DNA of 64,000 bases from Macrostomum hystrix. Taxonomy: Eukaryota; Platyhelminthes; Macrostomidae. The stretch spans positions 2,084,501 to 2,148,500 of the forward strand of contig CATNEN010000032.1 in the NCBI GenBank assembly GCA_950097015.1, in the 5' to 3' direction. The notes under the pieces were generated by a model. That model saw nothing but the letters and a program-made list of their open reading frames with translations. It was not told the DNA's origin and ran no database searches. This document shows, piece after piece, positions 12,592 through 23,604 of this stretch. Position numbers and translations under genes: made by a program. Each line of letters begins with the position of its first letter. Positions within the stretch are counted from its first letter, which is position 1.

Positions 12592-13419
12592 ACAATGAGA
12601 GGCTGCTCTCGTATATCGGACAGTGTTTTGCGCTATAATAAATTTACCTAGCAAATTTAATTGTTCTAGTGAGCTGGTGTGAACGCTATTTAATATTTTC
12701 TTCTTTATTTTCTTTTGTAGCCAAGTGACTTAGATTGCGGGATAAATGATTTATTAATTGTTTAACTACAGCATGATGGCAAATATATATAAGTATATTG
12801 TCGTGTCACGAAACCTCCAGAGATAATATAATAATGCCTGTAAGTAGGTAGGCACAATAGGTATACCGCACATGTGTACATGTTTAATTTCCTAATAATC
12901 AATGTTTGACCAGGGTAATCTTCATTGGCAGATGATGCGCTGTTCGTATTCATATAATTAATATTCAGTTACCTTTTTCTGCCCCCGATAGGGTCTTGAT
13001 CACTGACACATAGACTTTAGGTGTGCATGGAAACTATGGTTTAATAAATAGACAAATAATATATGCAGGCACTCACTGATCAGACTTATTGATATACTCC
13101 ATGCTAAGAGATGGCTATTTGGCCTTGTCATTCTTAATCCTACATTCTTCTGTGTGATTTCTTCTTTTGTGTTTTATTTACCATTTACTCTACCTTTTTG
13201 TAATTGTGTCTCCTTAATCCCTGTTTTCCTTAATATTAAGGCCCTTAATAAATATCCACTAAAATCCTAAATCCCTAAACCCTAAGATCCCTGATCCCAA
13301 AGCCTAACGTCCAGGGTCTCCAGGCCTCCGATTCTTATAGTCAATAAAACGCCGAAAAAAGGCCATAAACTAGTTTGTCAACATCCGCTTCACACTACTT
13401 TGCGAGCAGCTTGAGTAGT
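12592..13419. other. RAB1 3' UTR and MVD upstream region
   Basis: AT-rich spacer between two genes on the same strand. It holds the RAB1 polyadenylation signal near its left end. No additional gene was seen. Confidence 0.4.
12637..12642 (+). terminator. Polyadenylation signal of RAB1
   Basis: AATAAA lies 46 bases downstream of the RAB1 stop codon, the usual signal in the usual place. Confidence 0.7.
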
Positions 13420-14831
13420 ATGTCACTTGCCGGCGCTCGCTCGCCCTTGCAGTCCTTCCCTGCCTGCGCCTACGCTGCAGCGGCGCCAAACTTGGCGCTG
13501 ATCAAGTACTGGGGCAAGCGCGACTCCCAGCTTATCCTGCCGCTGAACAGTTCTATCAGCGTCACCCTTGACGACTGCCTTATGCGCACGGTTACCATGG
13601 CAACAGCTTCGCCAGACTATTCGGAGGATTCGGTTGACCTGAACGGCAAACCGGCCGAGGTCACGACTCGCATGCGGACTGTGCTCAGGCTGCTGAGGGA
13701 GCGCTGCCGCCGGGGCGGCGACTTCCCCAGCTGGCACGTCAGGTTTGTCACCAGGAACAGCTTCCCCACGGCCGCGGGACTTGCCAGCTCCTCCTCCGGT
13801 CTGTGCGCCTTCGCCGTGGCACTCGCCAGGCTTTACGGAATCATCGGAGGCCAGGAGGAAGATGGGTGTGTGGCTTGGGTACTCACCTGTCAGCTGGGTC
13901 TGTCGTACTTTTGCCAAATCAGGTTTTGAAAGTACTTTTTGGCAGCCAGGCTATTTTTGTCAGCTGGAGTTATGAATGTACTTTTTCAGTGACGATCGTT
14001 AACTGGGTTACCAATGTACTTTTGTCACTTTAGTCCCAGTTCTAACAAATCCGCACCGTCAGAGACCCGGAGACTCTGCGCTGGCTGAGCTCAGTGGCCC
14101 GGCTGGGCTCCGGCTCGGCCTGCCGGTCTCTGTTCGCCGGATTCGCCGAATGGTCCGCTGGCCAGAGTCCGGACGGCGCCGACTCGGTGGCAGCCCAGTT
14201 GGCCCCGGCCGGCCACTGGGATCTGCGCGTCTTGGTCTGCGTGGTGGCCAACGCGGCAAAATCGGCTCCGTCAACTCAGGCGATGGGCCGCACAGTGGCG
14301 ACCAGCCAACTGCTGTCGGCTCGACTCAGCTGCCTGCCAGACCGGCTCGCGGCTACCCGACAGGCCGTCGAGGCCAAGGACTTCCCCGCACTGGCTAGCC
14401 TAACCATGCGAGACAGCAACTGCTTGCATGCAGTGTGCCTGGACACTTTCCCGCCTGTGCACTACCTGACCGATGCCTCCCTGGCTATCATCGACTTCGC
14501 TCATAGACTTAACGACGCTTGCGGCAGAACGGTGGTCGGTTACACGGCCGACGCTGGGCCGAACGTCTGCCTGCTGCTCCAAGCTGAGGATGCACCGCTG
14601 GTCTCAGCGTGTCTGCTAGAGGCCTTCGAGGTTGGCCAGGTGTTGGGTCGACTGGACGGCGAGGGAGACGGTTGCGCCGTGCCGAAAGAAATAGCGCCGG
14701 CATGCGCCAGACAGCCGCACCGGATCGAGTCGCTGCTGCACTGCAGGCTGGGTCGGGGCGCGCTGGACATTCCGGAGTCCGAGGCTGAAGGCTGGTTCCA
14801 TGGAATCGAGCAGCGTGCTAGAATAGATTAA
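13420..14831 (+). CDS. MVD: Diphosphomevalonate decarboxylase
   Basis: Two exons, 13420-13865 and 14063-14831, with phase-2 continuity across a 197-bp intron. The 404-residue product compares with about 400 for human MVD. It catalyses ATP-dependent decarboxylation of mevalonate 5-diphosphate to isopentenyl diphosphate, a late step of the cytosolic mevalonate pathway. GHMP-kinase-superfamily signatures are IKYWGKRD near the N-terminus, PTAAGLASSSSG (nucleotide/phosphate loop), GSGSACRS at the exon junction side of exon 2, MRDSN and a C-terminal ADAGPN. The ATG at 13420 is the first in frame before the conserved start of the family; an upstream untranslated exon cannot be excluded. The intron is short and array-free, unlike its neighbours. 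The gene converges on the PDI-like gene. Confidence 0.94.
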
Positions 14832-15955
14832 GAAAGGATTGCAATGCGATCTTTCTCATTCCGGTAACAGCGGAGAGAGCCAGGGAAGAAGGAAATAGAG
14901 CGAGAGAGAATGTAGAGAATGCGAAATTGTGAACGAGCCAGAGCTAGAGGAGTTACAGTAAAATTTTACTGCACGTCTTACATGCGTGAACTTCCAGCAG
15001 TAAATGCAAACGTTCTCAATTAATAATTACGGTCGTAAATCACTTTCAAATTTCATTGCAATTTTCTTTTTTTATGCACTTTTAGCAGTGTCCTGAATTT
15101 TTTAGGATCAAGGCGCGACTTACGCGGGACAAATACACATTAGTACAGCTGTTTGAATTTTACTCCTTTGTTGTAGTTTTCTGGATGAGTAATTTTCTTG
15201 ATTATTTAGTTTTTTCTTCGGCGACGGCAATGTCGCACTCTGATCAATTTTTATTAATTTTTGTTGCGACAATAGAAGAATATGTTCTTATTAAAGCAGC
15301 ATATTCTTGACGACCTTAAAGAAACAGTGGCCTCACACTTGTAGTTTGATGAGCGCTAGCGAGGAATGAGAATCCATTTCTGTATTTTGAGTACTGAGTA
15401 TTGGAAACTGAATATGGCAGTACAACAGATTTATTGAGATCTATATGATTGGCATCTTTTGGGGGTTAATTTAGCTAGTCTATATCACTAATTTCACTGC
15501 CACGTGGACCCGAACTGCAAATGCATGAAAAACATTAACTATGCATTTAAAATTTACAAATTGAACAGACTTGCAAAGAAAAGCAAAACGATATTTTCTA
15601 ACGAACATGCGATTTCAATTCACGCGTCTACGATTACTTGTTTTATTTAAATGACTAGATTTATTTTTATAGCATGATCATTCTGAGTTCAAAGGTTTGT
15701 CAACTTTCTATTCTATGGCTTGCGCCTCACTAAACTCGCAGACTGAGTCAGTCCTCTTTCAAAGCTTCTGTGTTGCTTTGGGATTTCTAAAAAATGGGAT
15801 TTAGGTACCTACTTTCTGGACTTTTATCTGACATTGCTATTCGAGAATTACCTTGGGATCTTGGGATCCCTACATCACGATTGGGATCTCTTTGATGAAA
15901 TTGGATTTCTATTTCTCGTTGGGATGCTCTATCGGAATTCCTCAATCTCACTCGA
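14832..15955. other. Convergent intergenic region, no gene seen
   Basis: AT-rich unique sequence between the 3' ends of MVD and the PDI-like gene. It should hold both 3' UTRs. No open frame, repeat array or RNA gene stood out. Confidence 0.4.
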
Positions 15956-18655
15956 TCACAGTTCGTCTTTGCGATGCGCCGCATCGACCGGCTCCGCATT
16001 CTGCGTCAGCTCCTCCTGCGTCTTCTGCCGCAGCAGCTTCTGCTGCTCCTCGAGACGCTGGCGCTTCTCGGCGATGGCCTGCGCCTCGGCCGACTGTCTC
16101 TCGCCCTGCAGATGGTCCACCATAATGTCCACCACCCCGGACACGATGTTGTGCAGTTTCTGCGCCTCGTCGCGCTCCGCCTTGCTCATCTTGCTGCCGC
16201 CTCCGATGCCTTGGACAACCTTGCCGCTGGTGCCGCTGAGCAGCTGGTCTATGGCGAAGGTTTCCCGTTCCAGGACTCGATCGATGGGCGCGCCCTGAGT
16301 TTGAAGAGAACACGGCTGCTCAAATCCGGATCGTATTCATCTCATAGCGATTATTTGCCTAAGATCCTCCGCGATCCCAGCCTCTGATCCTCCGTGATCC
16401 CAGCCTCAGATCCTCCGTGATCCCTACATCAGATCCTCCGTGATCCCAGCCTCTGATCCTCCGCGATCCCAGCCTCTGATCCTCCGTAATCCCAGCCTCA
16501 GATCCTCCGTGATCCCTACATCAGATCCTCCGTGATCCCAGCCTCTGATCCTCCGCGATCCCAGCCTCTGATCCTCCGTGATCCCAGCCTCAGATCCTCC
16601 GTGATCCCTACATCAGATCCTCCGTGATCCCAGCCTCAGATCCTCCGTGATCCCTACATCAGATCCTCCGTGATCCCAGCCTCAGATCCTCCATGATCCC
16701 TACATCAGATCCTCCGTGATCCCAGCCTCAGATACTCCGTGATCCCAGCCTCAGATCCTCCGTGATCCCAGCCTCAGATCCTCCGTGATCCCAGCCTCAG
16801 ATCCTCCGTGATCCCAGCCTCAGATCCTTCGTGATCCCGACCCCAATTCCTCCGTTATCCCTACCTCAGATCCTCCGTGATCCCGACCCCAAATACTCCC
16901 TACTCTTAACTGACTTCCCATCCCATTCCCTCCCGATTCCCAGTCTAACCTTGATGAGCTGCCGCAGCAGGCGCTGATAATAGAACACGTAGCGCTTTGA
17001 GTGCGGCAGGTCTCTGGCCGCCTCGGCCACCTGCTGGGACAGCTGGTGCAGGTTACGTCCTAGCACGAGGTCGGCCGCCCTGTCGCGCAGCAGTTGCTCG
17101 ATCTGGACCACCCGGCCGGCTCCGGGCTCTAGCTTGCCGTCCGGCTGCCTGTGCGAGCCGGTCATGTCGTTCACGAAGCCGACGATCTCGTGCAGGTCCA
17201 CGTCGCCTCCGTACCTGGATTTTTGCAACGAATTGGGATTTTGTGATAGAATGGGATTTCTGTGACATTCGGATTTCTGTGACATTCGGATTTCTGTGAC
17301 ATTCGGATTTCTGTGACATTGCGATTTCTGTGACATTGCGATTTCTGTGACATTCGGATTTCTGTGACATTCGGATTTCTGTGACATTGGGATTTCTGTG
17401 ACATTAGGATTTCTGTGACACTGGGATTTCTGTGTTAATGGAAGAACTAGACATTTCTATGAAGTTTTCAGATTATGAGTAGCGAGCCGGGGGGCTCACC
17501 TGACAATATTGTTCTTGTCCCCCCTTGGGAACCACAGCAGCGTCGGGTTCCGCTGCGCCTGGAAGAATCTGGCCAGCTCCGGCTCCTTGGTGACGTCGGC
17601 CCGGCCGAACACCACGTGGTGGCCCTCGTGACGAAAGACGTCGGCGATCTTGTCGTACGTGGCGCAGGGCTGGCCGCACTCGGGTGTGTACAGTGCCAGC
17701 ATGGCGTTGGTCTCGTTGTCCAGGATCACCGCGGCGTAGCTGCTGGAGTTCACGGCCACCGTGGCGCCCGATGTCCAGGGGCTCGTGGATTCGGCCGAGT
17801 CGCCAGCCGGCGGCGCATCCTCCGGCGCGGTCTCCACGGAGGCGCCGCCGTAGAGACTCTCGCCCGAGCGGGTCAGGCCGGCCTTCACCGCGCTCTGCAG
17901 CCGGAGGCCGCGCAGAAATTTCACCAGCGATTCGTCCGAGACCTCGCCGTAGAAGGTGACGGGCGTAGAGGAGTGCGGGAAGGCCTTCACTAACGGCACC
18001 TCTTCAGCGTGGAATCGCATGGCCAGCACCGGCTCCTGGCGCACGTTGATTCGACCGAAGTTCACGTCAGGATGGGAAGCCCGCGTGATTTACGGCCAGC
18101 CTGCGGGATTTGACGTGGCATTTCAGGGATTATGGCTGATTTAGTGGCTTCCAGATCTTGATATCCGTTTCGTAGATATGGATATTGCCGATATCGCCTT
18201 TGTCAATACTGTTTTCGTCGATACCATTTTTCGTCTATACCATTAACTAAACGGTACCCGTTTAGTTGATTCCGATCTTATCGACACCCATCTAGTCGAT
18301 ATCCATTTATTCGATACCCATTTCGTTGATACCCAGTTTTGTCGATACCGATTTCGTCGATATACATTTATTCGATACCCATTTCGTCGATACCAATTTT
18401 TGTGGATACTTTTTTCGTCAATGCCGATTCCTTCGATACCCAACACTACAACAATCAGCCTCACCTCTGCATGACGGTCAGCACTTCAACGCACGGCTGA
18501 CAGCCGGGCGAATAGAACAGTACGAGGGTCAGCGACTTGGTGCCCACAATGTTTCCAATGTTCTTCTCTGTGATGTCCAGGACTCGTTTTGCCAGGGTAG
18601 GCTTTGACAACAGGCAAAGCAGACCTACTAGCAGGAGCAGCTGACGTGTGCGCAT
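15956..18655 (-). CDS. ER thioredoxin-fold/ERp29C protein with KDEL (PDI-like), frameshifted
   Basis: Exons are 18655-18465, 18100-17500, 17214-16950 and 16294-15956; phases fit if one extra base is skipped (below). The chain of about 464 residues has a signal peptide (about 1-22, ending TLA), a thioredoxin-like domain with SPGCQPC instead of WCGHC, a second thioredoxin-like domain with ECGQPC, an ERp29 C-terminal-type helical domain (from FVNDMTGSHR through QLLSGTSGKVV), a charged coiled coil and a terminal KDEL retrieval signal. It therefore sits in the ER lumen and probably handles folding clients. Both active sites are atypical, so redox activity is uncertain. In exon 2 the frame breaks at about 18069: removing one base of TCCTGAC restores an unbroken thioredoxin core. 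This is either an assembly error or a real lesion. All three introns hold their own tandem arrays. Confidence 0.8.
16365..16890. repeat. Minisatellite in PDI-like intron 3, 23 bp unit, about 22 copies
   Basis: The unit is GATCCTCCGTGATCCCAGCC plus TCA. A CTACATCA variant alternates with CAGCCTCA, and the right end decays. The array fills most of the 655-bp intron. Confidence 0.95.
17237..17436. repeat. Minisatellite in PDI-like intron 2, 17 bp unit, about 12 copies
   Basis: The unit is ATTTCTGTGACATTCGG, with third-position variants (TCGG, TGCG, TGGG, TAGG). It starts about 20 bp from the exon 3 acceptor on the minus strand. Confidence 0.92.
18155..18440. repeat. Degenerate minisatellite in PDI-like intron 1, about 17-18 bp unit
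   Basis: Loose repeats of TCGATACCCATTTCGT and related words. More diverged than the other arrays, so probably older. Confidence 0.8.
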
Positions 18656-19000
18656 CTTTGCACAGCCTGACAACAAAGCATTCAATGAGCGACAGTCTGT
18701 GCTATAGCTCTGTCTCGCAGTTTTTTTGTGACAAATTTATTTATTGTCCTAACTCAACGCGTTGAGTCGCTACGAGTAATGCTGACGTGTCCGGGTAGGG
18801 TCGGTCAGGGCCCGGTATTAGGCCCTGTAAGCCTGCTAGCAGCTGTTGCCACAGCAAATCTCTATTTTTATTTCTGCCTTATCCTTAATCTTACAGCAGT
18901 TCTCGCTGACTCATTGAGTTTGGGTATTTGAGTTGTTTTTTCTCCTGTGTGTTAGTGTGCATTTCTATAAATGCGCTGATTCTGTATTACAAATTAGCAT
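18656..19000. other. Upstream region of the PDI-like gene, no gene seen
   Basis: Presumed 5' UTR and promoter of the minus-strand PDI-like gene. No named element was recognised. Confidence 0.35.
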
Positions 19001-19235
19001 CCTGTCATATCCAGCAGTCTGGGATAGGCCCTCTGAAGGAAGTCTGATGCCCGGCGGCTACTGAGAGGTCGGGGGCTCGAATATTAGACCTTGAATGAAA
19101 ACAACTTGTTTCTGTGTAGGTAAGCCAGCTGAAAAAATGTCTTGCAGCATGTACAGTCCACGGACTGAACAGATGTACGCAACACATTAGCTGCCACTGT
19201 ACATCTGGCCCAACTGGGCTAGGTATAATTTCTAA
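19000..19235 (+). mobile_element. Diverged SINE family B copy
   Basis: The right half (around TCCACGGACTGAACAGATGT, then TAGCTGCCACTGTACATCTG and GGCCCAACTGGGCTAGGT) matches the 3' half of the two better copies near 52.3 kb and 60.3 kb, with an internal deletion. A degraded B-box-like GGGGGCTCGAATA lies in the head. Confidence 0.55.
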
Positions 19236-19343
19236 CCATATTCTCAATCTGACGTGCTATCCTTAACCACAAGTAAGTCATGCGAGTTAGTTCTGTTGTC
19301 CTGAAGCATCAGTGGTGAATATTGAATAATTGAATAATTGCAG

Positions 19344-19607
19344 GAGGGCTGCAGGCAAGGCCACATCATCTGGTGACACCAGACCCGCAGCGACTCCTGA
19401 GCACACACGCACACAGATATCACACAGGTGTGTACATTTGCCCTGACTTTCTCTTCATCAGGCAGTGTACACTCTCACTGTGCCTTGGAGGTTGGCCCTT
19501 CTCTCCGCGGCTGCGCCCCAAATGGATGTGGCCTCGCCGCGGTATCGAGCTCCGGGAGCTTGGTGCGACAGACAAACGCGTCAACCACTCCGCCACCCAC
19601 CCTCTGC
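19344..19607 (-). mobile_element. SINE family A copy
   Basis: On the minus strand the head carries a perfect A-box type TGGCGGAGTGG, and the body matches the family. The 3' end runs into an ATT-rich tail at 19330-19345. The body is partly deleted relative to longer copies. Confidence 0.85.
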
Positions 19608-19933
19608 GTCAGTGGGAAAGTGTTGACCTGTCCTGGATAACTTTGTTCAGCATGCAGCCCGAAATTGAAAGAAAGCATTGGATATAAATTCATTGGCATG
19701 ATCCGTTGACTTGCTAAATTGTTAATAAATCATTAAGGGAAAGATTGATGCGTTGGCGCAGTTGCAAAAGTACCTTTGCTTTTCACGCACTAAATCCTGC
19801 GAAACTAACGCGGCCATCTCCGAACCGAAGGGTCCCTGGGGCGTCGGATTTTGATTTGTCGAGTTTATTTTTCACAAAAAATCGCCTACAAGTAATGCTT
19901 TGAAAGTGAATTTTCACATTTCCAAATAATAAA

Positions 19934-20215
19934 ATGAAACTAAGCGTGAAAACTGTTTCAGCAAAAACCTCATCCCCTCAGGACTCGACCGGGCCAGACG
20001 GCCATCTGTCATACTCAGACCCGCCCCACCCTGACTTTTCAATAACTGACCCCAGTCCTGAGCAGGCCTTAGTTATGATCTCTAATTTAAAAAAATTTAT
20101 GATTGAATATGATGTCAAACTCGCTAATCATCAGTTTCGGGTGTACTTCTGCCCTGTCTTTGTTGAATATCTTGTTGCTCTTCTGTCTAACACTTCGATG
20201 AGTTACATTCCATGA
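19934..20215 (+). CDS. Small hypothetical open frame (93 aa), doubtful
   Basis: The frame begins at an ATG and runs 93 codons to a TGA. The first part is Ser/Pro-rich and the middle (about residues 45-65) looks helical, with LKKFMIEYDVKLANHQF. No family is recognised. It could be a first exon of a gene whose remaining exons I cannot find, a fragment of a mobile element, or chance. The following 17-bp repeat array would then lie in its intron or 3' flank. Confidence 0.22.
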   Translation: MKLSVKTVSAKTSSPQDSTGPDGHLSYSDPPHPDFSITDPSPEQALVMISNLKKFMIEYDVKLANHQFRVYFCPVFVEYLVALLSNTSMSYIP

Positions 20216-20261
20216 TATTGATAAAATTGGTATCCTTTTCTCTTATCTCTACCTTCGTCTA

Positions 20262-20590
20262 ATCCCTCCCTTCATTCCATCCCTCCCTTCATTCCATCCC
20301 TCCCTTCATTCCATCCCTCCCTTCATTTCATCCCTCCATTCCATCCCTCCCTTCATTCCATCATTCCATCCCTCCCTTCATTCCATCCCTCCCTTCATTT
20401 CATCATTCCATCCCTACCTTCATTTCATCCCTCCCTTCATTCCATCCCTCCCTTCATTCCATCCCTCCATTCCATCCCTCCCTTCATTCCATCCCTCCCT
20501 TCATTCCATCATTCCATCCCTACCTTCATTTCATCCCTCCCTTCATCTAATCTCTCCCTTCATCTAATCTCTCCCTTCATCTAATCTCTC
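20262..20590. repeat. Pyrimidine-rich minisatellite, 17 bp unit with shorter variants
   Basis: The unit is CCCTCCCTTCATTCCAT, interspersed with truncated units (CATTCCAT) and a TCTAATCTCTCC variant block at the right end. Confidence 0.88.
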
Positions 20591-21284
20591 CCTTTGTCCT
20601 ATCCCGTCCATTATCTCATCTCTCCCCAATTCCCACTCTTTCACCCTTCATCTCGCTATCTATACCCCTATATCTATATTTGCCCCTGCTCTCGATTCCT
20701 TCTATCCGTTCTCTTCCCCAATGCCAGTCTGCTCACCAGCTCAATAGTGCTGATTACAGAGTTTCCTAACGATTCGAGACTGCCAAACAGAAGTGAAAAA
20801 GCAAGCAAGCACTCGGCAGTGTTTACTGCCCTCCCTGCCCCATTGTCTTGAATATGGTTTTATCCTCCTCTCTCTCTTTCTTGGCTTATCCTCTTTCCCC
20901 GACTCCTCTCAAATTTCCTTCTCATTTCCTACTACCCTGTCGCTCATAGGGAAATTATCAGTCAGAGGTTTCCCTTTTGTTCTATATTTAGCAGGGGAAG
21001 AAACACAAAAAGCCAACGCGACGAGGGACAATAACTGCGGGGGCATTGTTGGCTAGCTGCTACAATTCTATTTGCTCATCGAACCAAAGAAACTGCTCGA
21101 CGATTTCTAAGAAGTCAAAAAAACTTATCTGGGCAGAAATTTGCAAGACAAAATTCTGAAAATGCAACCTGACTTGCTCGGAATTGCAAGCACAATTAAA
21201 AATTATCATTGCCTTCGTTTGCTTTGTCATAGAACTATCAAAGATACTGCTGCGATTACTCTGAATCAACAAAGCCGTTTCCTT
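20591..21284. other. Spacer between two arrays, no gene seen
   Basis: Pyrimidine-rich on the left, unique on the right. The open frames here are short and unconvincing. Confidence 0.35.
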
Positions 21285-22480
21285 CGATTCTTGAGAACAG
21301 TTTCCTTCGATTCCTGAAAACTGTTTCCTTCGATTCCTGAGAACAGTTTCCTTCGATTCCTGAAAACAGTTTCCTTCGATTCTTGAGAACTGTTTCCTTC
21401 GATTCCTGAAAACAGTTTCCTTCGATTCTTGAGAACAGTTTCCATCGATTCCTGAAAACTGTTTCCTTCGATTCCTGAAAACTGTTTCCTTCGATTCCTG
21501 AAAACTATTTCCATCGATTCCTGAAAACTGTTTCCTTCGATTCCTGAAAACTGTTTCCTTCGATTCCTGAAAACTGTTTCCTTCGATTCCTGAAAACAGT
21601 TTCCTTCGATTCCTGAAAACTGCTTCCTTCGATTCCTGAAAACTGTTTCCTTCGATTCCTGACAACAGTTTCCTTCGATTCCTGAAAACAATTTCCATCG
21701 ATTTCTGAAAACAGTTTCCTTCGATTCCTGAAAACTGTTTCCATCGATTTCTGAAAACAGTTTCCTTCGATTCCTGAAAACAGTTTCCATCGATTCCTGA
21801 AAACAGTTGTCTTCCATTCCTGACAACTGTTTCCTTCGATTCTTGAGAACTGTTTCCTTCGATTCCTGAAAACAGTTGTCTTCCATTCCTGACAACTGTT
21901 TCCTTCGATTCTTGAGAACTGTTTCCTTCGATTCCTGAAAACAGTTTCCTTCGATTCCTGAAAACAGTTTCCTTCGATTCTTGAGAACTGTTTCCTTCGA
22001 TTCCTGAAAACTGTTTCCTTCGATTCCTGAAAACAGTTTCCTTCGATTCCTGAAAATTGTTTCCTTCGATTCCTGAAAACAGTTTCCTTCGATTCCTGAA
22101 AACTGTTTCCTTCGATTCCTGAAAACTGTTTCCTTCGATTCCTGAAAACTGTTTCCTTCGATTCCTGAAAACAGTTTCCTTCGATTCTTGAAAACTGTTT
22201 CCTTCGATTCCTGAAAACTGTTTCCTTCGATTCCTGAAAACTGTTTCCATCGATTCCTGAAAACTGTTTCCTTCGATTCCTGAAAATGATTTTCATCGAT
22301 TTCTGAAAACAGTTTCCTTTGATTCTTGAGACCAGTTTCCTTCGATACCTGAAAACTTTTTCCTTCGATTCCCTAAAACTGTTTCCTTTCGATTCTTGAG
22401 ACCAGTTTCAATCGATTCTTGAAAACAGTTTCCATCGATTCTTGAAAATTGTTTTCTTCGATTCCTGAAAAATGTTGACT
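21285..22480. repeat. Long minisatellite, 23 bp unit, about 52 copies
   Basis: The unit is GTTTCCTTCGATTCCTGAAAACT with CTG/CAG and TGAAAA/TGAGAA variants. Because 23 is not divisible by three and the unit lacks stops on the minus strand in all frames, three long minus-strand frames stay open together (up to 396 codons). That is a hallmark of a repeat, not of coding. The right end decays after 22,300. Confidence 0.96.
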
Positions 22481-23239
22481 TTTGAGCACAGTTTTCTTCG
22501 ATAAATCTTCCTGGAAAAATGTTGGCTATAAATTTCAAGCAGTGAGCAGGTCGCAGACAGCAAACAAGTCCCAGAGTAAACCGGGCAACAGCAGGTGGCC
22601 ACACTTAAGCTCCTGACGATGTAGGAATTGGACCTGCGGGAACTGAGCCGTCGGGATTAAAGAATGCGGCAAGTGTTTCTACCAAACCTAATCAGGCGAT
22701 GTTTTTCCACTTTCTTGGGTTCTCTTCTGTGGGTGCTTGTTGAGCAGTGCTTGATGTCGAGTAGGAGCCAGCGAAATCTCGCCTCTAACCTCCTTCTCAG
22801 AGTAAATAGTCCCAAAAAAATTTGGTTTGATCGGGAAAAATTGGTGCAAGCAGTTTGAAGAAATGAAACTTTTTTCCCAGCCAGGCCTGAATCAGATGTA
22901 CGATTTCTTTCTTTGATCAGAAATGTTCCTATTAGCTCTTTAAGACGCCATCAATGATTTCTCAAAGCCTGCGTGCTCCGTGCATCATTTCCGTGCATCA
23001 TTGTTGTCATGGCAACGGGACTCCGATTGCTGTTTCTCATTATCATCCCCCCCACCCCAGTATAGCAGCCAAGACTCATACCAGGACCAGTCACAGAAAT
23101 GCAGCAATGAAATTAGCGACCTTCGTACTTTTGCTGAGACAAAAAATTGTTTTCTACGAGTTAATAAACTCTCAAGGGAATCACGCCCCATCCTAACTTG
23201 GCCTTCCATCTCTGCACTTCATTACGGCGTACTATTATC
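22481..23239. other. Intergenic spacer, no gene seen
   Basis: Unique sequence between the 23-bp array and a SINE. No coding or RNA feature could be supported. Confidence 0.35.
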
Positions 23240-23604
23240 TATAATAATAATAATAATAATAATAATTGCAGTAGGGCTGCGGGCAACGGCACATCATTTA
23301 GTGACACTAGACCCGCAGCCAGCGAGGAGGCAATTCTGCCTATTTCGCTGACTCCTGAGCACACACGTACACAGATACTGTACGCAAGCACACGCTCACA
23401 CAGGTGTGTACATCTGCCCTGACTTTCTCATCGTCAGGCAGTGTACATTTCACTGTGCCTTGGAGGTTGGCCCTCAAGGGCGTAAACTGCACGACAAGCC
23501 CCCAAGCCTTCTCTCCGCGGCTGCGCCCTAAATGAATGTGACCTCGCCGTGGAATCGAACTTAGGGACCTTGGTGCGAGAGCAAACCGCTCTGCCAATTT
23601 ACAG
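23240..23604 (-). mobile_element. SINE family A copy with long (ATT)n tail
   Basis: A nearly full-length copy on the minus strand. The A-box TGGCAGAGCGG lies near 23,590 and the 3' end carries an (ATT)n tail, seen as an ATA/ATT run at 23,240-23,265 on the plus strand. It is the best example of the family tail. Confidence 0.9.

Noticed and set aside
13375-13419. Upstream start for MVD from a TTG codon
   Set aside because: Nuclear genes of animals start at ATG; the first in-frame ATG is at 13420 and precedes the family's conserved start.
18066-18464. U12-type or GT-AC intron in the PDI-like gene
   Set aside because: A missing AG just before the thioredoxin core first suggested this, but a standard acceptor at 18101-18102 plus a one-base frameshift explains the data with correct phase and length, and the donor is ordinary U2 type.
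21060-22296. 396-, 263- and 209-codon minus-strand frames
   Set aside because: Three frames of the same 23-bp minisatellite; no unique coding sequence and no start context.
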